From contig NZ_AP018933.1 of the NCBI RefSeq assembly GCF_003610015.1, forward strand, positions 248,001-312,000: 64,000 nucleotides of DNA. The letters are read 5' to 3'. Shown here one piece after another: positions 9,526-20,693 of the stretch (within the stretch, counting starts at the first letter, position 1; the number at the start of each line of letters is the position of its first letter). The DNA comes from Zymobacter palmae. Its GTDB lineage: Bacteria > Pseudomonadota > Gammaproteobacteria > Pseudomonadales > Halomonadaceae. The notes beneath the pieces are model-generated. The model was not told where the DNA came from. It saw only the letters and a list, made by a program, of their open reading frames with translations, and did not search any database. The position numbers and the translations under genes are program-made.

Positions 9526-9584
9526 TTATCCACACCTCTTTTCGCAGCAGATGGGGATAAGCGGTCAATCCCGCATGTGGATAA
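9526..9584. promoter_or_regulatory. Cluster of three DnaA boxes
   Basis: TTATCCACA (9526-9534, perfect consensus, plus strand), TGGGGATAA (9552-9560, minus strand box TTATCCCCA, one mismatch) and TGTGGATAA (9576-9584, perfect, minus strand) lie within 59 bp, directly after the mmuM stop codon. The flanking DNA (9410-9480) is AT-richer and has two TGATCA motifs. It may be a DnaA-binding or titration site or a regulatory site; it is not next to dnaA, dnaN or rpmH. Confidence 0.65.
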
Positions 9585-10553
9585 CTAGCGCTGAGTTTCG
9601 GCGTCCAGCAGCACTTGGCGTACTTTGGCGACTGTGCGTGTGTCGTTAGGTGTTGTGCGGCAGCATCCACCGATGATGCGTGCACCCGCAGCGTACCAGC
9701 GCTGTACCAGCGATGCATGGCTGCCCAGCGACTGTGCCGTTTCGCACGGATACCAACGTTTATCAGTGGGGTCGTAGTGCTCGCCGGCATTGGGGTAGAT
9801 CACAATGGGAAGTGTGGTCGCTGACGCTAAACGTTTCACCATACCTTCTACGTGCTGCATGCCTGTACAGTTAAGGCCGATGGCCTTGATCTGTGGGTGC
9901 TGGCTCAGCCAAATCGCGCACTCTTCGATGGGCGTGCCATCGGCGATATGGGCGTCATCCTGAACGCTGAAAGCGATCCATGCGGTTGCCTCGGGGAATT
10001 CTTCTTCCAAGAGGTGCGTCAGTGCTTGGGCTTCGGCCAGCATCGGGATGGTTTCGCAAGCCAGAATATCCACACCCTCTTCCAGCAGTGCAGCAATGCG
10101 TGGGCGGTGGAAATCTTTCAGTGTCCGTTCGTCGTGGGTGTAGTTACCCACGTACTCGGAGCCGTCGGCCAGCCATGCGCCGTATGGACCGACACTGCCA
10201 GCTACCAGCATGGGGAGCGTGTGGTCGGGGTGTGCGTCTAGATAGTCTTGACGCGCCTGATTCAGCAGCGTGGCAGACTCGGCCATCAGCTGGCGGGCGC
10301 GCTCGGCGTTGATGCCGGCCTGTGCATAGCCAGCCAGCGAGGCTTGATAGCTGGCGGAAATGTCGATATCAGCACCGGCATCAAAATAGTCGCGGTGAAC
10401 CTGAGCAATCAATGCAGGCTGCTCGGCCAGTACGCGTGCAGACCACAGGGCATCGTTGAGGTCGCAGCCTCGGTTTTCCAGCTCGCTGGCCAAGGCTCCA
10501 TCCAATATGGCAAACGGGACGCGGGCCAGCAGGTCATCAAGCGGGTGTGTCAT
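9585..10553 (-). CDS. mmuM: Homocysteine S-methyltransferase MmuM
   Basis: Zinc-dependent enzyme that makes two methionines from S-methylmethionine and homocysteine (S-methylmethionine salvage). The 322-residue product starts MTHPLDDLLARVPFAILDGA; the open frame extends much further upstream, but ATG 10553 with AAAGG upstream matches the family length (about 310). Zinc-ligand motifs are visible: GLNCTGMQHV in the middle and GGCCRTTPNDTRTV near the C-terminus. It follows mmuP on the same strand after a 176-bp gap that contains a terminator, so the two may be separately transcribed or linked by read-through. It lies between dnaJ and dapB as an accessory insert. Confidence 0.92.
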   Translation of the reverse strand: MTHPLDDLLARVPFAILDGALASELENRGCDLNDALWSARVLAEQPALIAQVHRDYFDAGADIDISASYQASLAGYAQAGINAERARQLMAESATLLNQARQDYLDAHPDHTLPMLVAGSVGPYGAWLADGSEYVGNYTHDERTLKDFHRPRIAALLEEGVDILACETIPMLAEAQALTHLLEEEFPEATAWIAFSVQDDAHIADGTPIEECAIWLSQHPQIKAIGLNCTGMQHVEGMVKRLASATTLPIVIYPNAGEHYDPTDKRWYPCETAQSLGSHASLVQRWYAAGARIIGGCCRTTPNDTRTVAKVRQVLLDAETQR

Positions 10554-10684
10554 GGTCGTGAGCCTTTCAGTTGTTCTTCTCAAGAGCGGGGCAGCATCCC
10601 CGCAAGCAGCGTGCTGATAGATAAACGTCCTAGTGTGCCGCAAACGCTGCCAACAGGAAACCGTCGTATAGAGAGCCGATATGA

Positions 10685-10714
10685 ATAAGAAAATGCCCTT
10701 CCTAAGAAGGGCAT
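10685..10714 (-). terminator. Terminator between mmuP and mmuM
   Basis: Stem ATGCCCTTC/GAAGGGCAT (10693-10701 and 10706-10714) with a 4-nt loop; on the minus strand it is followed by TTTTCTTATTC. It should end much of the mmuP transcript before mmuM. Confidence 0.8.
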
Positions 10715-10729
10715 AGACGATATCGATCA

Positions 10730-12145
10730 TCAGATACTTTTGCACTTGCGAAAGCATCTGACCGTGTAATAGGAGAGGTAACACAGAGCGGTGAAGGATA
10801 GGCCGCAATAGAGTGAAGGGCGCTGTATTGGGTCGAAGGCCATGCCAAGGAAGGCAGCTACGCATGCGAGGAATGAAATGGCCGGTACCCACGGATATCC
10901 CGGAGAACGGTATTCGAGACTGTGGCTGCTCTTGCCTTCACGTGCCAGAGATCGACGGAACATGATGTGGCTGACGCTGATACTCATCCATACGGCCACG
11001 ACTGCAAAGGCGGCTAAAGAGGTCAATGCGATGTAGACGGTGCCTGTCGGATAGTACTTTGTCAGTAGCGCTGGCAGGCCGCCCAGCATGCTGAACATTA
11101 TGGCCACGAGCGGAATACCTTTGGCCGTCTGCCAGCTGAAAAAGCGCGGCAGCATCCGGTGCTGGCTGACGGTCCACAGCATGCGTGATGAGGCGTATAG
11201 CCCTGAACTGGCGGCCGACAGCATCGCGGTTAGGATAACGAAGCGCATGATGTGATCGGTATAGGGAATGCCGATGTTTTGAAAGACCATCACGAACGGG
11301 CTATCGGTCAGCCCTGCCTGCTTGTACGGCAGCAGGGTCGCGATCACGAATATTGCCCCTACAAAGAAGATGATCAGGCGCCACAGGGTCATGCGGATGG
11401 CCTTCGGCACTGTTTTGGAGGGATTGGCCGTTTCGCCAGCGGCGATTCCGATCAGCTCAGTGCCCGAGAAGGCAAAGGTGACGATCAGTAGTGATGACAG
11501 TACAGGCATTAGGCCGTTGGGGAATATGCCGTCTTTCACTAGCTGATGGAGGCCGGGAGAAACGACGCTCTGGCTGGGGTGAATAAGCCCGGTGATGGCG
11601 GCCATACCTACCATTAAGAAGACTACCACGATGATCACTTTCAGCAGCGACAGCCAGAACTCCGACTCGGCGAACAGGCGAGTGGTGAAGATGTTCATCA
11701 GAGTGATCGCGACCCCAAACAGTAAGCTCCAGTGCCATACGGGAATGCCGGGGAACCATTGCTGCATCAGCTGACCGGACGTTGTCAGTTCGGCACCCAA
11801 GGCCACCGTCCACGTCATCCAGTAGAGCCAGGCCACCGTATAGCCGGTCGCAGGGCCGATGTAGCGCGTCGCGTAGGCGCTGAATGCTCCCGTTTCCGGC
11901 ATGTGAACGGCCAGTTCGCCGAGGCTCATCATGACCAAGTAGGCGACGAAACCGCCGATGACATAGGCCAGTATGGCCCCGATGGGGCCTGCCTGGCCGA
12001 CGGTGGCGCCGCTGCTCATGAATAGCCCCGTGCCGATGACACCGCCCAGTGACAGCATGACGACATGGCGCATCTTCATGCTGCGCTGATAGCCAGCGGT
12101 GGATTCATCCGATGGGAGGGGGTCGTGCGGGGGGATGTCGCTCAT
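10730..12145 (-). CDS. mmuP: S-methylmethionine permease MmuP (APC family)
   Basis: Amino acid-polyamine-organocation permease in the inner membrane, 471 residues, about 12 hydrophobic segments. It closely resembles E. coli MmuP as remembered: MRHVVMLSLGGVIGTGLF, then MPETGAFSAYATRYIGPATG, GYTVAWLYWMTWTVALG, FAFSGTELIGIAAGET and SAASSGLYASSRMLW. The neighbouring mmuM supports S-methylmethionine as substrate. Start 12145 is set by GGAGGACGC just upstream; the longer frame runs across the divergent dapB start and is not plausible. It is divergent from dapB. A general amino-acid permease remains possible, but the pairing with mmuM makes MmuP the best call. Confidence 0.88.
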   Translation of the reverse strand: MSDIPPHDPLPSDESTAGYQRSMKMRHVVMLSLGGVIGTGLFMSSGATVGQAGPIGAILAYVIGGFVAYLVMMSLGELAVHMPETGAFSAYATRYIGPATGYTVAWLYWMTWTVALGAELTTSGQLMQQWFPGIPVWHWSLLFGVAITLMNIFTTRLFAESEFWLSLLKVIIVVVFLMVGMAAITGLIHPSQSVVSPGLHQLVKDGIFPNGLMPVLSSLLIVTFAFSGTELIGIAAGETANPSKTVPKAIRMTLWRLIIFFVGAIFVIATLLPYKQAGLTDSPFVMVFQNIGIPYTDHIMRFVILTAMLSAASSGLYASSRMLWTVSQHRMLPRFFSWQTAKGIPLVAIMFSMLGGLPALLTKYYPTGTVYIALTSLAAFAVVAVWMSISVSHIMFRRSLAREGKSSHSLEYRSPGYPWVPAISFLACVAAFLGMAFDPIQRPSLYCGLSFTALCYLSYYTVRCFRKCKSI

Positions 12146-12350
12146 GCGTCCTCCAAGTAGTTCTAGTGCGCAGTTATCGAAAAATGGCGCATCTGTGTAG
12201 TGCCTTGATAGCAAGACACTATTAGGTATGCGGTCAAGACGATGCTCGTGATGGGCTAGGGCGCAGGAGAAGAGATTCACATCCCGGCCTAGCCGTGGCA
12301 GGGCTGAGCAGAATATCATGCCTTCATGATTGACGTGATCCCTGAGATAA

Positions 12351-13169
<819 letters not shown>

Positions 13170-13190
13170 CGGCAGGGTGTATCTCCTTGC

Positions 13191-13243
13191 GTCATGGCGT
13201 CGGTGCCCTTCGTATACAAAGGCATCGACGCCATGACGTTTTC
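13191..13243 (+). terminator. Terminator after dapB
   Basis: A 17-bp stem with one G-T pair (13191-13207 with 13221-13237), a 13-nt loop, followed by GTTTTCG. It closes dapB before the hydrolase gene. Confidence 0.8.
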
Positions 13244-13268
13244 GTGACCAACCAAGCAAGGATTGATG

Positions 13269-14330
13269 ATGGCGCAGCGCGGCAGACCTCTGTGGACAAT
13301 GGCACTGAAAAGCCTGCTGGGAGGCTATCGGTATCGCGGCCCTCGTACGGGGCACTTCGACGGTGAGCGGTTCGGCAATCAGCCTGGACTGCGCCGCATC
13401 GGCTTTCGCGATCTATGGCAGCTGCGACGTGAACGTCGGCACATGACCCCGTGGTCGTGGGAAGAGATTCCCGCTGCGCCAACGCCCGTGGCACGTGTCG
13501 AAGATGACAGCGTTCGCATCACTTTCATTAATCACGCTACGTTCCTGATCCAATTCGCAGGCATGAACCTGCTGACCGATCCGGTATGGTCGAAGCGTGT
13601 CAGCCCACTGCGCTGGGCAGGGCCGCGTCGTTTCCACGCCCCCGGTATTCCGCTAGACAGACTGCCGCTCATTGATGCGGTGCTACTCAGTCACAACCAC
13701 TACGACCATTGTGACTTTCATACGTTGCGCGCGCTGCTGCGCCGCAACCCTCGCATGCGCCTTATTGCGCCGCTGGGGCACGATGTCATGGCAGAAGAAT
13801 TAGGGTTCTTGCGTCAGGAAAGCCTTGATTGGTGGTCGTCGTGTCGACTGAAAGGGCGTGCCATCACGCTGGTGCCAGCTCGCCACTGGGGCGCACGTAC
13901 GTTGTGGGACAAATGCCGCACGCTGTGGGGCGGCTTCGTGATCGAAACGCCGCAGGGGCCGCTCTATTTCGCCGGGGATACGGCTTATAGCGATGGTTTT
14001 CAGCGCATCCGCACGCGCATGGGGCCGATGTCGCTGGCGCTGCTGCCCGTTGGGGCCTATCAGCCACACTGGTGTATGGAAGACGTGCATCTTGAGCCGC
14101 ATGAGGCCGTCCGAGCGCATCACGAGCTGGGATGTCAGGCCAGTATGGCCTGCCATTTTGGCTGTTTTTCGCTCGCCAATGATGGGCAGCACGAGCCTCA
14201 GGGTGTCGTAGAGTCCCTGCGCCATCATGGGCATATCGACGCCCAGACCCTGCATCTTCCGACGCCGGGAGCACCGATGATCTTCCGTGATGGGCAGCTT
14301 AAGCCGCTCGCAGATGCCGACAGGGGGTAG
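13269..14330 (+). CDS. Metallo-beta-lactamase-fold hydrolase (RomA/NAPE-PLD-like)
   Basis: Zinc hydrolase of the MBL superfamily, about 353 residues, related to the group annotated as RomA or N-acyl-phosphatidylethanolamine phospholipase D-like. The substrate is unknown. Seen: the metal-binding motif SHNHYDHCD, later PARHWGART, AGDTAYSDGF and CHFGCFSLAND. No signal peptide is evident; the N-terminus is basic (LLGGYRYRGPRTGHF). Start codons TTG 13263, ATG 13266 and ATG 13269 are in frame; AAGGA at 13258-13262 gives the best spacing to 13269. It is a single gene between the dapB terminator and the carA leader. Confidence 0.85.
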   Translation: MAQRGRPLWTMALKSLLGGYRYRGPRTGHFDGERFGNQPGLRRIGFRDLWQLRRERRHMTPWSWEEIPAAPTPVARVEDDSVRITFINHATFLIQFAGMNLLTDPVWSKRVSPLRWAGPRRFHAPGIPLDRLPLIDAVLLSHNHYDHCDFHTLRALLRRNPRMRLIAPLGHDVMAEELGFLRQESLDWWSSCRLKGRAITLVPARHWGARTLWDKCRTLWGGFVIETPQGPLYFAGDTAYSDGFQRIRTRMGPMSLALLPVGAYQPHWCMEDVHLEPHEAVRAHHELGCQASMACHFGCFSLANDGQHEPQGVVESLRHHGHIDAQTLHLPTPGAPMIFRDGQLKPLADADRG

Positions 14331-14470
14331 TCGGTTCACGGCTGACACCGTATACTCGAAGAGATTACGGGTAGGTGGTCTCAGCATCACCGATGGCTGT
14401 ACCGGAATCCAGGCGTGTCGCTGAGAGCGTGCTCGCAGTGGCCGAACCTAAAGAGCGGGAGCGTATCCTT

Positions 14471-14536
14471 CAACGGACGTCCCCGTTTTTTTACAGCCAG
14501 CACATTGCCCGTGCCCCCAACACCCGCTGCACGGGC
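14471..14536 (+). promoter_or_regulatory. Possible terminator/attenuator structures before carA
   Basis: A short hairpin AACGG/CCGTT is followed by seven T residues (14486-14492). A second stem GCCCGTGC/GCACGGGC (14507-14514 with 14529-14536) follows, ending about 45 bases before the carA start. It could end the upstream hydrolase transcript or attenuate carAB. No leader peptide was recognised. Confidence 0.35.
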
Positions 14537-14579
14537 GCTATACAAGAACATCCAAGGTTGTCTTCGGGAGGGCACAGCA

Positions 14580-15731
14580 TTGATTACCCCTGCGATACTG
14601 GCATTGGAAGACGGCAGTATATTCCATGGTATTTCCATCGGCGCTGAAGGACATACCCATGGGGAAGTCGTTTTCAACACCGCCATGACAGGCTATCAAG
14701 AAATCCTTACCGACCCCTCCTACCTCCAGCAGATCGTCACGCTGACCTATCCTCATATTGGCAATACCGGTATCAACCACGAAGACGTGGAGTCCGACCG
14801 TGTGTGTGCCGCAGGATTGGTAATTCGCGACCTGCCGCGTCTGGCCAGCAACTTCCGTAGCCAGATGGCGCTTGATGACTATCTCCGTGAGCAGAATGTG
14901 GTCGGTATCGCAGATATCGACACACGACGATTGACGCGACTGCTACGCGAAAAGGGTTCACTGAAAGGCGCGATTCTGGCAGGAAGTGAAGCGCAGGGCG
15001 ATGACGCCGAAGCGCGCGCCATTGCACTGGCGTCCAGCTTCCCCGGCCTAAAAGGGGCCGATCTTGCTCAGGTGGCAACAACACAAGAACGCTTGGAGTG
15101 GCATCAGGGCGAGTGGCAACTGGCCCACGGCTACTCCGACGCCGAAAAGCAAGAACGTCCGTATCACGTCGTCGCCTACGACTTCGGCACCAAATACAAC
15201 ATCTTCCGCATGCTGACCGAACGCGGCTGCCGCCTGACGATCGTCCCGGCGACCACGCCAGCGGATGAGGTGCTGGCACTGGCACCCGATGGTGTCTTCC
15301 TGTCCAACGGCCCGGGTGACCCCGAGCCCTGCACCTACGCGATCGACGCGATCCGTACGGTCATGGCGCAGAAGATTCCGACCTTCGGCATCTGTCTTGG
15401 CCATCAGCTGCTGGCACTGGCCAGCGGTGCGCGTACGGCTAAGATGAGCCACGGTCACCACGGGGCCAACCACCCGGTGCAGGACCTAGATTCCGGCAAG
15501 GTGCTCATCACCAGCCAGAACCACGGGTTCGCCGTAGATGAAGAGAGCCTGCCGGCGCACCTGCGCGCTACGCACCGATCGCTCTTCGACGGCACGCTGC
15601 AAGGCATCGAACGCACCGACTGCCCGGCCTTCAGCTTCCAGGGTCACCCTGAAGCCAGTCCGGGGCCGCACGACGTCGCGCCTCTGTTCGACCGCTTCAT
15701 CGAGCTGATGAAGGCCAATAAAACGGCCTGA
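14580..15731 (+). CDS. carA: Carbamoyl-phosphate synthase small subunit
   Basis: Glutamine amidotransferase subunit that supplies ammonia to CarB for carbamoyl phosphate (arginine and pyrimidine synthesis). With the TTG start at 14580 the protein is 383 residues, the family length, starting [22 protein letters not shown] at 14566-14571 sits 8 bases before this TTG, and no in-frame ATG is nearby. The class I amidotransferase domain shows [14 protein letters not shown] with the nucleophilic Cys and [10 protein letters not shown] with the His/Glu pair. carB follows after 102 bp with a hairpin between them. Confidence 0.96.
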   Translation: MITPAILALEDGSIFHGISIGAEGHTHGEVVFNTAMTGYQEILTDPSYLQQIVTLTYPHIGNTGINHEDVESDRVCAAGLVIRDLPRLASNFRSQMALDDYLREQNVVGIADIDTRRLTRLLREKGSLKGAILAGSEAQGDDAEARAIALASSFPGLKGADLAQVATTQERLEWHQGEWQLAHGYSDAEKQERPYHVVAYDFGTKYNIFRMLTERGCRLTIVPATTPADEVLALAPDGVFLSNGPGDPEPCTYAIDAIRTVMAQKIPTFGICLGHQLLALASGARTAKMSHGHHGANHPVQDLDSGKVLITSQNHGFAVDEESLPAHLRATHRSLFDGTLQGIERTDCPAFSFQGHPEASPGPHDVAPLFDRFIELMKANKTA

Positions 15732-15739
15732 TGAACAGC

Positions 15740-15762
15740 CCGGACGGCCTTGTGCCGTCCGG
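15740..15762 (+). repeat. Intercistronic hairpin between carA and carB
   Basis: A 9-bp perfect stem CCGGACGGC/GCCGTCCGG with a 5-nt loop and no T-tract. It is likely an mRNA-stability or spacing element rather than a terminator. Confidence 0.5.
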
Positions 15763-15833
15763 TATGAACCGGATCACATCTTGAATCTTCGCCACTGCCT
15801 TGCAGGCGGTGGCCGTTCACTGCGGACTCAGTC

Positions 15834-18800
15834 ATGCCAAAACGTACTGACATCAACAGCGTTCTGATTATCGGCGCCGGCCCCATCGTTATTGGGCAGG
15901 CGTGTGAATTCGACTATTCCGGCGCACAGGCGTGCAAGGCGCTGCGCGAAGAAGGCATTCGCGTCATTCTGGTCAACTCCAACCCTGCCACCATCATGAC
16001 CGACCCGGTCATGGCGGACGCGACCTACATTGAGCCGATCACCTGGCAGGCGGTTGAGCGCATCATCGAACAAGAACGTCCCGATGCACTCCTGCCGACC
16101 ATGGGCGGTCAGACGGCGCTTAACTGCGCCCTCGATCTGGAACGCGAAGGCGTACTGGAGCGCTACGGCGTCGAAATGATCGGTGCCAACGCCGATACTA
16201 TTGATAAGGCCGAAGACCGCGACCGTTTCGACAAGGCGATGCGTGCCATTGGCCTCGAGTGCCCGAAAGCGCGTATCGCGCACTCCATGGATGAAGCGTG
16301 GGAAATCCAAGGCGAACTCGGCTTCCCTTGCATCATCCGCCCGTCCTTCACCATGGGGGGCTCTGGCGGTGGCGTGGCCTATAACCGTGAAGAGTTCGAG
16401 ACCATCTGCACCAGTGGCTTCGATCTGTCACCGACACGCGAGCTGCTGATCGACGAATCGCTCCTGGGCTGGAAAGAATACGAGATGGAGGTGGTGCGTG
16501 ACCGCAAGGACAACGCCATCATCGTCTGCTCGATCGAGAACTTTGATCCGATGGGGGTTCACACTGGTGACTCCATCACGGTCGCGCCTGCACAGACGCT
16601 GACCGACAAGGAATACCAGATCATGCGTGACGCCTCTCTGGCGGTACTGCGCGAGATCGGTGTCGAAACCGGGGGCTCCAACGTACAGTTCGGTGTCGAT
16701 CCTGAGACCGGCCGCATGGTCGTGATTGAGATGAACCCGCGCGTATCGCGTTCTTCTGCGCTGGCGTCCAAGGCGACGGGCTTCCCGATCGCTAAGATCG
16801 CCGCGAAGCTCGCGATCGGCTACACGCTGGATGAGCTGGACAACGACATCACCGGTGGTGCAACGCCGGCATCGTTTGAGCCGGCCATCGACTATGTCGT
16901 CACCAAAATTCCGCGTTTCACGTTCGAGAAGTTCCCGCAGGCCAACGACCGTCTGACCACCCAGATGAAATCCGTCGGTGAGGTCATGGCGATCGGCCGG
17001 ACTTTCCAAGAATCACTGCAGAAAGCGTTGCGTGGTCTGGAAACTGGCGTTGATGGTCTGGACCCGCGCATCGACGAACTGAGCTATGAAAGCGAGCAGC
17101 AGCTCCAGCGCGAGCTGCAGAGTGCCGGGCCAGAGCGCATTCTGTATGTTGCCGATGCCTTCCGCTTCGGTTACAGCGTCGATCGCGTGTTTGGCTACAC
17201 CAATATCGACCCGTGGTTCCTCGTTCAGCTCGAAGAACTGGTTGCCGCTGAAAAATGGGTGACAGAACATACGCTGGCCGACCTAGACTACGCGACGTTG
17301 CGTCGTCTCAAACGCCAGGGCTTCGGTGATGCCCGTCTGGCCACGCTGCTGAACATCAGCGAACAGGTTGTGCGTGATCATCGTCATGCACTGAAGCTGC
17401 GTCCGGTCTACAAACGCGTTGACACCTGTGCGGCTGAGTTCTCTACGTCCACGGCGTATCTGTACTCTACTTATGAAGAAGAGTGCGAAGCCGAGCCGAC
17501 CAGCAACCGCAAGATCATGGTGCTGGGCGGTGGCCCGAACCGTATCGGGCAGGGGATCGAGTTTGACTACTGCTGTGTTCATGCGGCGCTGGCGCTGCAC
17601 GAAGACGGCTATGAAACCCTAATGGTCAACTGCAACCCGGAAACGGTTTCTACCGACTACGACACCAGCGATCGCCTCTACTTCGAGCCGGTCACGCTGG
17701 AAGACGTACTGGAAATCGTGCACAAGGAACAGCCTGAAGGCGTCATCGTGCAGTTTGGTGGTCAGACGCCGCTGAAACTGGCACGTGCGCTAGAAGCCGC
17801 GGGCGTCAACATCATCGGGACGACGCCGGACGCCATCGACCGTGCCGAAGACCGCGAGCGTTTCCAGCACATGATTGACAAGTTGGGTCTGCGTCAGCCG
17901 CCGAACGCGACGGCACGCAGCTTCGACGAAGCCTTTGCGAAAGCTGAAGCCATCGGCTATCCGCTGGTCGTGCGTCCGTCGTACGTGCTGGGTGGCCGCG
18001 CGATGGAAATCGTCTATAGTCCGTCCGAGCTTGAGCATTACATGACCACGGCTGTGCGCGTATCCAACGACAGCCCGGTACTGCTGGATCACTTCCTGAG
18101 CGCTGCTGTCGAAGTAGATATCGACGCCGTTTCCGATGGTGAACTGGTTGTGATCGGCAGCGTGATGCAGCACGTCGAGCAGGCAGGTGTTCACTCCGGC
18201 GACTCTGCTTGCTCGCTGCCGCCGTATTCTCTGCCGAAAGACGTGCAGGACGAAATGCGTCGCCAGGTCAAGGCAATGGCGGTCGAACTGGGTGTTGTCG
18301 GTCTGATGAACGTGCAGATGGCATGGCAGGACGGTCTGATCTACATCATTGAAGTTAACCCGCGCGCATCGCGTACCGTGCCGTTTGTATCCAAGTGCAT
18401 TGGCCGCTCGCTGGCGCAGGTTGCGGCTCGCTGTATGGCGGGTCAGACGTTGGCCTCGCAAGGGTTTACGGAAGAGATCATCCCGGCGTTCTACAGCGTC
18501 AAGGAAGCCGTCTTCCCGTTCAACAAGTTCCCGGGTGTCGACCCGATTCTGTCGCCGGAAATGAAATCGACCGGTGAAGTCATGGGTAGCGGAACCACCT
18601 TCGCGGAAGCCTTCTACAAGGCGCAGATCGGTGCCGGTGCGCCGCTTCCGCAGAAGAACGGCCCTCGCACGGCATTCCTCTCAGTACGCGACCCGGACAA
18701 GAAAGGCATTATCGAGGTTGCGCATGCTCTGATAGCATTGGGCTTTAAATTGGTTGCCACACGCGGGACGGCGGATGCGCTGTCATCTGCGGGCCTGCCT

Positions 18801-19064
18801 GTGGTCATTGTTAACAAGGTTTACGAAGGACGTCCGCATATTGTCGATATGCTGAAAAACGGAGACGTCGATTACATCGTCAATACCACTGAAGGGCGTC
18901 AAGCCATCAGTGACTCGTCTGAGATCCGTCGTACGGCATTGGCCCGCAAGGTGCCTTATGCCACTACGCTGGCAGGGGCTCAGGCGATCTGTATGGCGCT
19001 TGAATACGGTGATCGACTGAACGTGCGGCGTCTTCAGGATTTGCACGCAGGAGCAACAGAATGA
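15834..19064 (+). CDS. carB: Carbamoyl-phosphate synthase large subunit
   Basis: Synthetase subunit of 1076 residues, the normal size. Two homologous halves are seen, each with an N-terminal Rossmann-like fold ([20 protein letters not shown] near residue 11, and [20 protein letters not shown] near 560) and an ATP-grasp domain. A C-terminal MGS-like allosteric domain follows (from about 935, [20 protein letters not shown]). The allosteric domain is where UMP and ornithine act in relatives. The stop codon overlaps the greA start by four bases (ATGA), so greA is probably co-transcribed. Confidence 0.98.
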   Translation: MPKRTDINSVLIIGAGPIVIGQACEFDYSGAQACKALREEGIRVILVNSNPATIMTDPVMADATYIEPITWQAVERIIEQERPDALLPTMGGQTALNCALDLEREGVLERYGVEMIGANADTIDKAEDRDRFDKAMRAIGLECPKARIAHSMDEAWEIQGELGFPCIIRPSFTMGGSGGGVAYNREEFETICTSGFDLSPTRELLIDESLLGWKEYEMEVVRDRKDNAIIVCSIENFDPMGVHTGDSITVAPAQTLTDKEYQIMRDASLAVLREIGVETGGSNVQFGVDPETGRMVVIEMNPRVSRSSALASKATGFPIAKIAAKLAIGYTLDELDNDITGGATPASFEPAIDYVVTKIPRFTFEKFPQANDRLTTQMKSVGEVMAIGRTFQESLQKALRGLETGVDGLDPRIDELSYESEQQLQRELQSAGPERILYVADAFRFGYSVDRVFGYTNIDPWFLVQLEELVAAEKWVTEHTLADLDYATLRRLKRQGFGDARLATLLNISEQVVRDHRHALKLRPVYKRVDTCAAEFSTSTAYLYSTYEEECEAEPTSNRKIMVLGGGPNRIGQGIEFDYCCVHAALALHEDGYETLMVNCNPETVSTDYDTSDRLYFEPVTLEDVLEIVHKEQPEGVIVQFGGQTPLKLARALEAAGVNIIGTTPDAIDRAEDRERFQHMIDKLGLRQPPNATARSFDEAFAKAEAIGYPLVVRPSYVLGGRAMEIVYSPSELEHYMTTAVRVSNDSPVLLDHFLSAAVEVDIDAVSDGELVVIGSVMQHVEQAGVHSGDSACSLPPYSLPKDVQDEMRRQVKAMAVELGVVGLMNVQMAWQDGLIYIIEVNPRASRTVPFVSKCIGRSLAQVAARCMAGQTLASQGFTEEIIPAFYSVKEAVFPFNKFPGVDPILSPEMKSTGEVMGSGTTFAEAFYKAQIGAGAPLPQKNGPRTAFLSVRDPDKKGIIEVAHALIALGFKLVATRGTADALSSAGLPVVIVNKVYEGRPHIVDMLKNGDVDYIVNTTEGRQAISDSSEIRRTALARKVPYATTLAGAQAICMALEYGDRLNVRRLQDLHAGATE

Positions 19065-19537
19065 ATAAAGTGCCGATGACGGTTAATGGCGAGACACGCC
19101 TGCGCGAAGAGCTGGTCCAGCTCAAAACCGTAGCGCGTCCTCGTGTCATCGCGGATATCGCAGAAGCGCGTGAGCACGGCGATCTTAAAGAAAATGCCGA
19201 ATATCACGCTGCGCGAGAACAGCAGGGCTTCATCGAAGGCCGCATTCAGGAAATCGAAGGCAAGCTGTCCAACGCGCAGGTCATCGACGTCACCAAGCTG
19301 ACGAACACCGGCAAGGTGATCTTCGGTACGACGGTCACGCTGCTGAACCTCGATACGGATGCCACTACGCGCTACCGCATCGTGGGCGAAGATGAAGCCG
19401 ACATTAAAAGCGGCATGATCTCGCTGACGTCTCCGATCGCCCGCGCGCTGATCGGCAAGGAAGAAGGCGATATCGTCAACGTCCGTACGCCGGGCGGTGA
19501 TGTCGAGTTCGAAATCAGCGACGTCGAATATATCTGA
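19061..19537 (+). CDS. greA: Transcription elongation factor GreA
   Basis: Stimulates RNA cleavage by backtracked RNA polymerase. The 158-residue product has the N-terminal coiled coil with [20 protein letters not shown], containing the conserved acidic tip, and the C-terminal FKBP-like domain ([28 protein letters not shown]). It starts inside the carB stop codon and is followed by a strong terminator, so it closes the carAB-greA operon, a common gammaproteobacterial order. Confidence 0.97.
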   Translation: MNKVPMTVNGETRLREELVQLKTVARPRVIADIAEAREHGDLKENAEYHAAREQQGFIEGRIQEIEGKLSNAQVIDVTKLTNTGKVIFGTTVTLLNLDTDATTRYRIVGEDEADIKSGMISLTSPIARALIGKEEGDIVNVRTPGGDVEFEISDVEYI

Positions 19538-19580
19538 TGCCGTGATCCACCAAAGCCTCAGGCCTTGAGTGGATGATAGG

Positions 19581-19614
19581 AGCCCGCCCGGCTATTGCCG
19601 AGCGGGCTTTTTTT
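19581..19614 (+). terminator. Terminator after greA
   Basis: Stem AGCCCGC(C)CGGC / GCCG(A)GCGGGCT with a TATT loop, followed by seven T. Typical rho-independent terminator. Confidence 0.92.
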
Positions 19615-19813
19615 ATGGAAGAAAGTGAAGAGTGCCGCAAGGCATTGAGGGATAGGTACGGGCCGGCGCGCCTCGCGTTCATAGCGGTGGCCGGTTTCGG
19701 GCATAATGGACTATGTGCGAGAGGCTACTGTCGGCGAGCGGACAAGAACAACAGCACGCAGAGGCGTCGGTTCCGCGCATTCTTATGACAATATCACGAT
19801 AGGAGAGTCGCTC

Positions 19814-20644
19814 ATGGCGCTCATATGGTATCTGCTGGCAGGCGTCTGTTCTGGATTGCTGGCCGGCATGTTCGGTATCGGTGGAGGCATGATCATTGTG
19901 CCCGTGCTGGTCTACTGTTTTACCGCCCTTAACGGTGTCGAGGCCGGCGTTGCCATGCACGTTGCGTTGGGCACGTCACTGGCCATTATCGTCTTCACTT
20001 CACTCAATGCCGTTATTGCCCACCAGCGCAAAGGGGCCGTGGAGTGGGGTGTGCTGAAAGGCATGACGATCGGAATTGCCATCGGTGCCGTGCTGGGGGC
20101 CGCTACGGCCTCGTGGCTATCAGGTGCCGCGCTGCAGGTGATTGTCGGGCTGTTCTCGCTGACGATGGCGGCTCAACAGGTCCGTGAGATCGTCAAGGGC
20201 AAACGCCAGACCGGCAATGAGGCAACGCAGGCCGACTACCCTTTGCCGTCGCGGATGTGGCAGTACGGTAGCGGGGCGGTGATCGGATGGGCGTCAGCGT
20301 TGTTCGGTATTGGTGGAGGCTCGCTGACGGTACCACTGCTGACGTCCAAAAAGCTGAGTATGCACCGCGCCGTTGCGACCTCTTCAGCTTGTGGACTGGC
20401 CGTTGCGCTGTTCGGGGCAGCGGGCAATATGGCCTTTGGGTGGGGCAAGGCGGGACTGCCTGCGTGGAGTATTGGCTATGTGAACCTGCCGGCGCTGTGT
20501 GGCGTGGCTGTCGCCAGCATGTTGTCTGCTCACCTAGGAGTGAGGATCGCTCATCGAGCATCGGGCGTACAGCTGAAGCTGGGCTTTGCACTGTTGATGC
20601 TGTGTGTCGGTATCGACTTCCTTTACAGCGCGTGGTGGGGCTAA
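19814..20644 (+). CDS. TauE/SafE family membrane transporter
   Basis: Predicted 276-residue inner-membrane protein of the TauE/SafE (DUF81) family, whose members export sulfite, sulfoacetate or other organic anions; the substrate here is unknown. About eight hydrophobic segments in two repeats, each half carrying the hallmark FGIGGG (MFGIGGGMIIVPVL near residue 19 and LFGIGGGSLTVPLL near 165). AGGAGA at 19801-19806 supports ATG 19814 rather than the longer frame. It stands alone after the greA terminator and converges on yhbY. Confidence 0.85.
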   Translation: MALIWYLLAGVCSGLLAGMFGIGGGMIIVPVLVYCFTALNGVEAGVAMHVALGTSLAIIVFTSLNAVIAHQRKGAVEWGVLKGMTIGIAIGAVLGAATASWLSGAALQVIVGLFSLTMAAQQVREIVKGKRQTGNEATQADYPLPSRMWQYGSGAVIGWASALFGIGGGSLTVPLLTSKKLSMHRAVATSSACGLAVALFGAAGNMAFGWGKAGLPAWSIGYVNLPALCGVAVASMLSAHLGVRIAHRASGVQLKLGFALLMLCVGIDFLYSAWWG

Positions 20645-20693
20645 GCGCTGCCACTGCCGCTACACTATGACCATGGATGTTCCGGAAACGACA

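Noticed and set aside
9410..9584. DnaA-box cluster considered as the chromosomal origin
   Set aside because: No dnaA, dnaN, rpmH, gidA or parAB neighbours and only three boxes; kept as a DnaA-binding site of unknown role.
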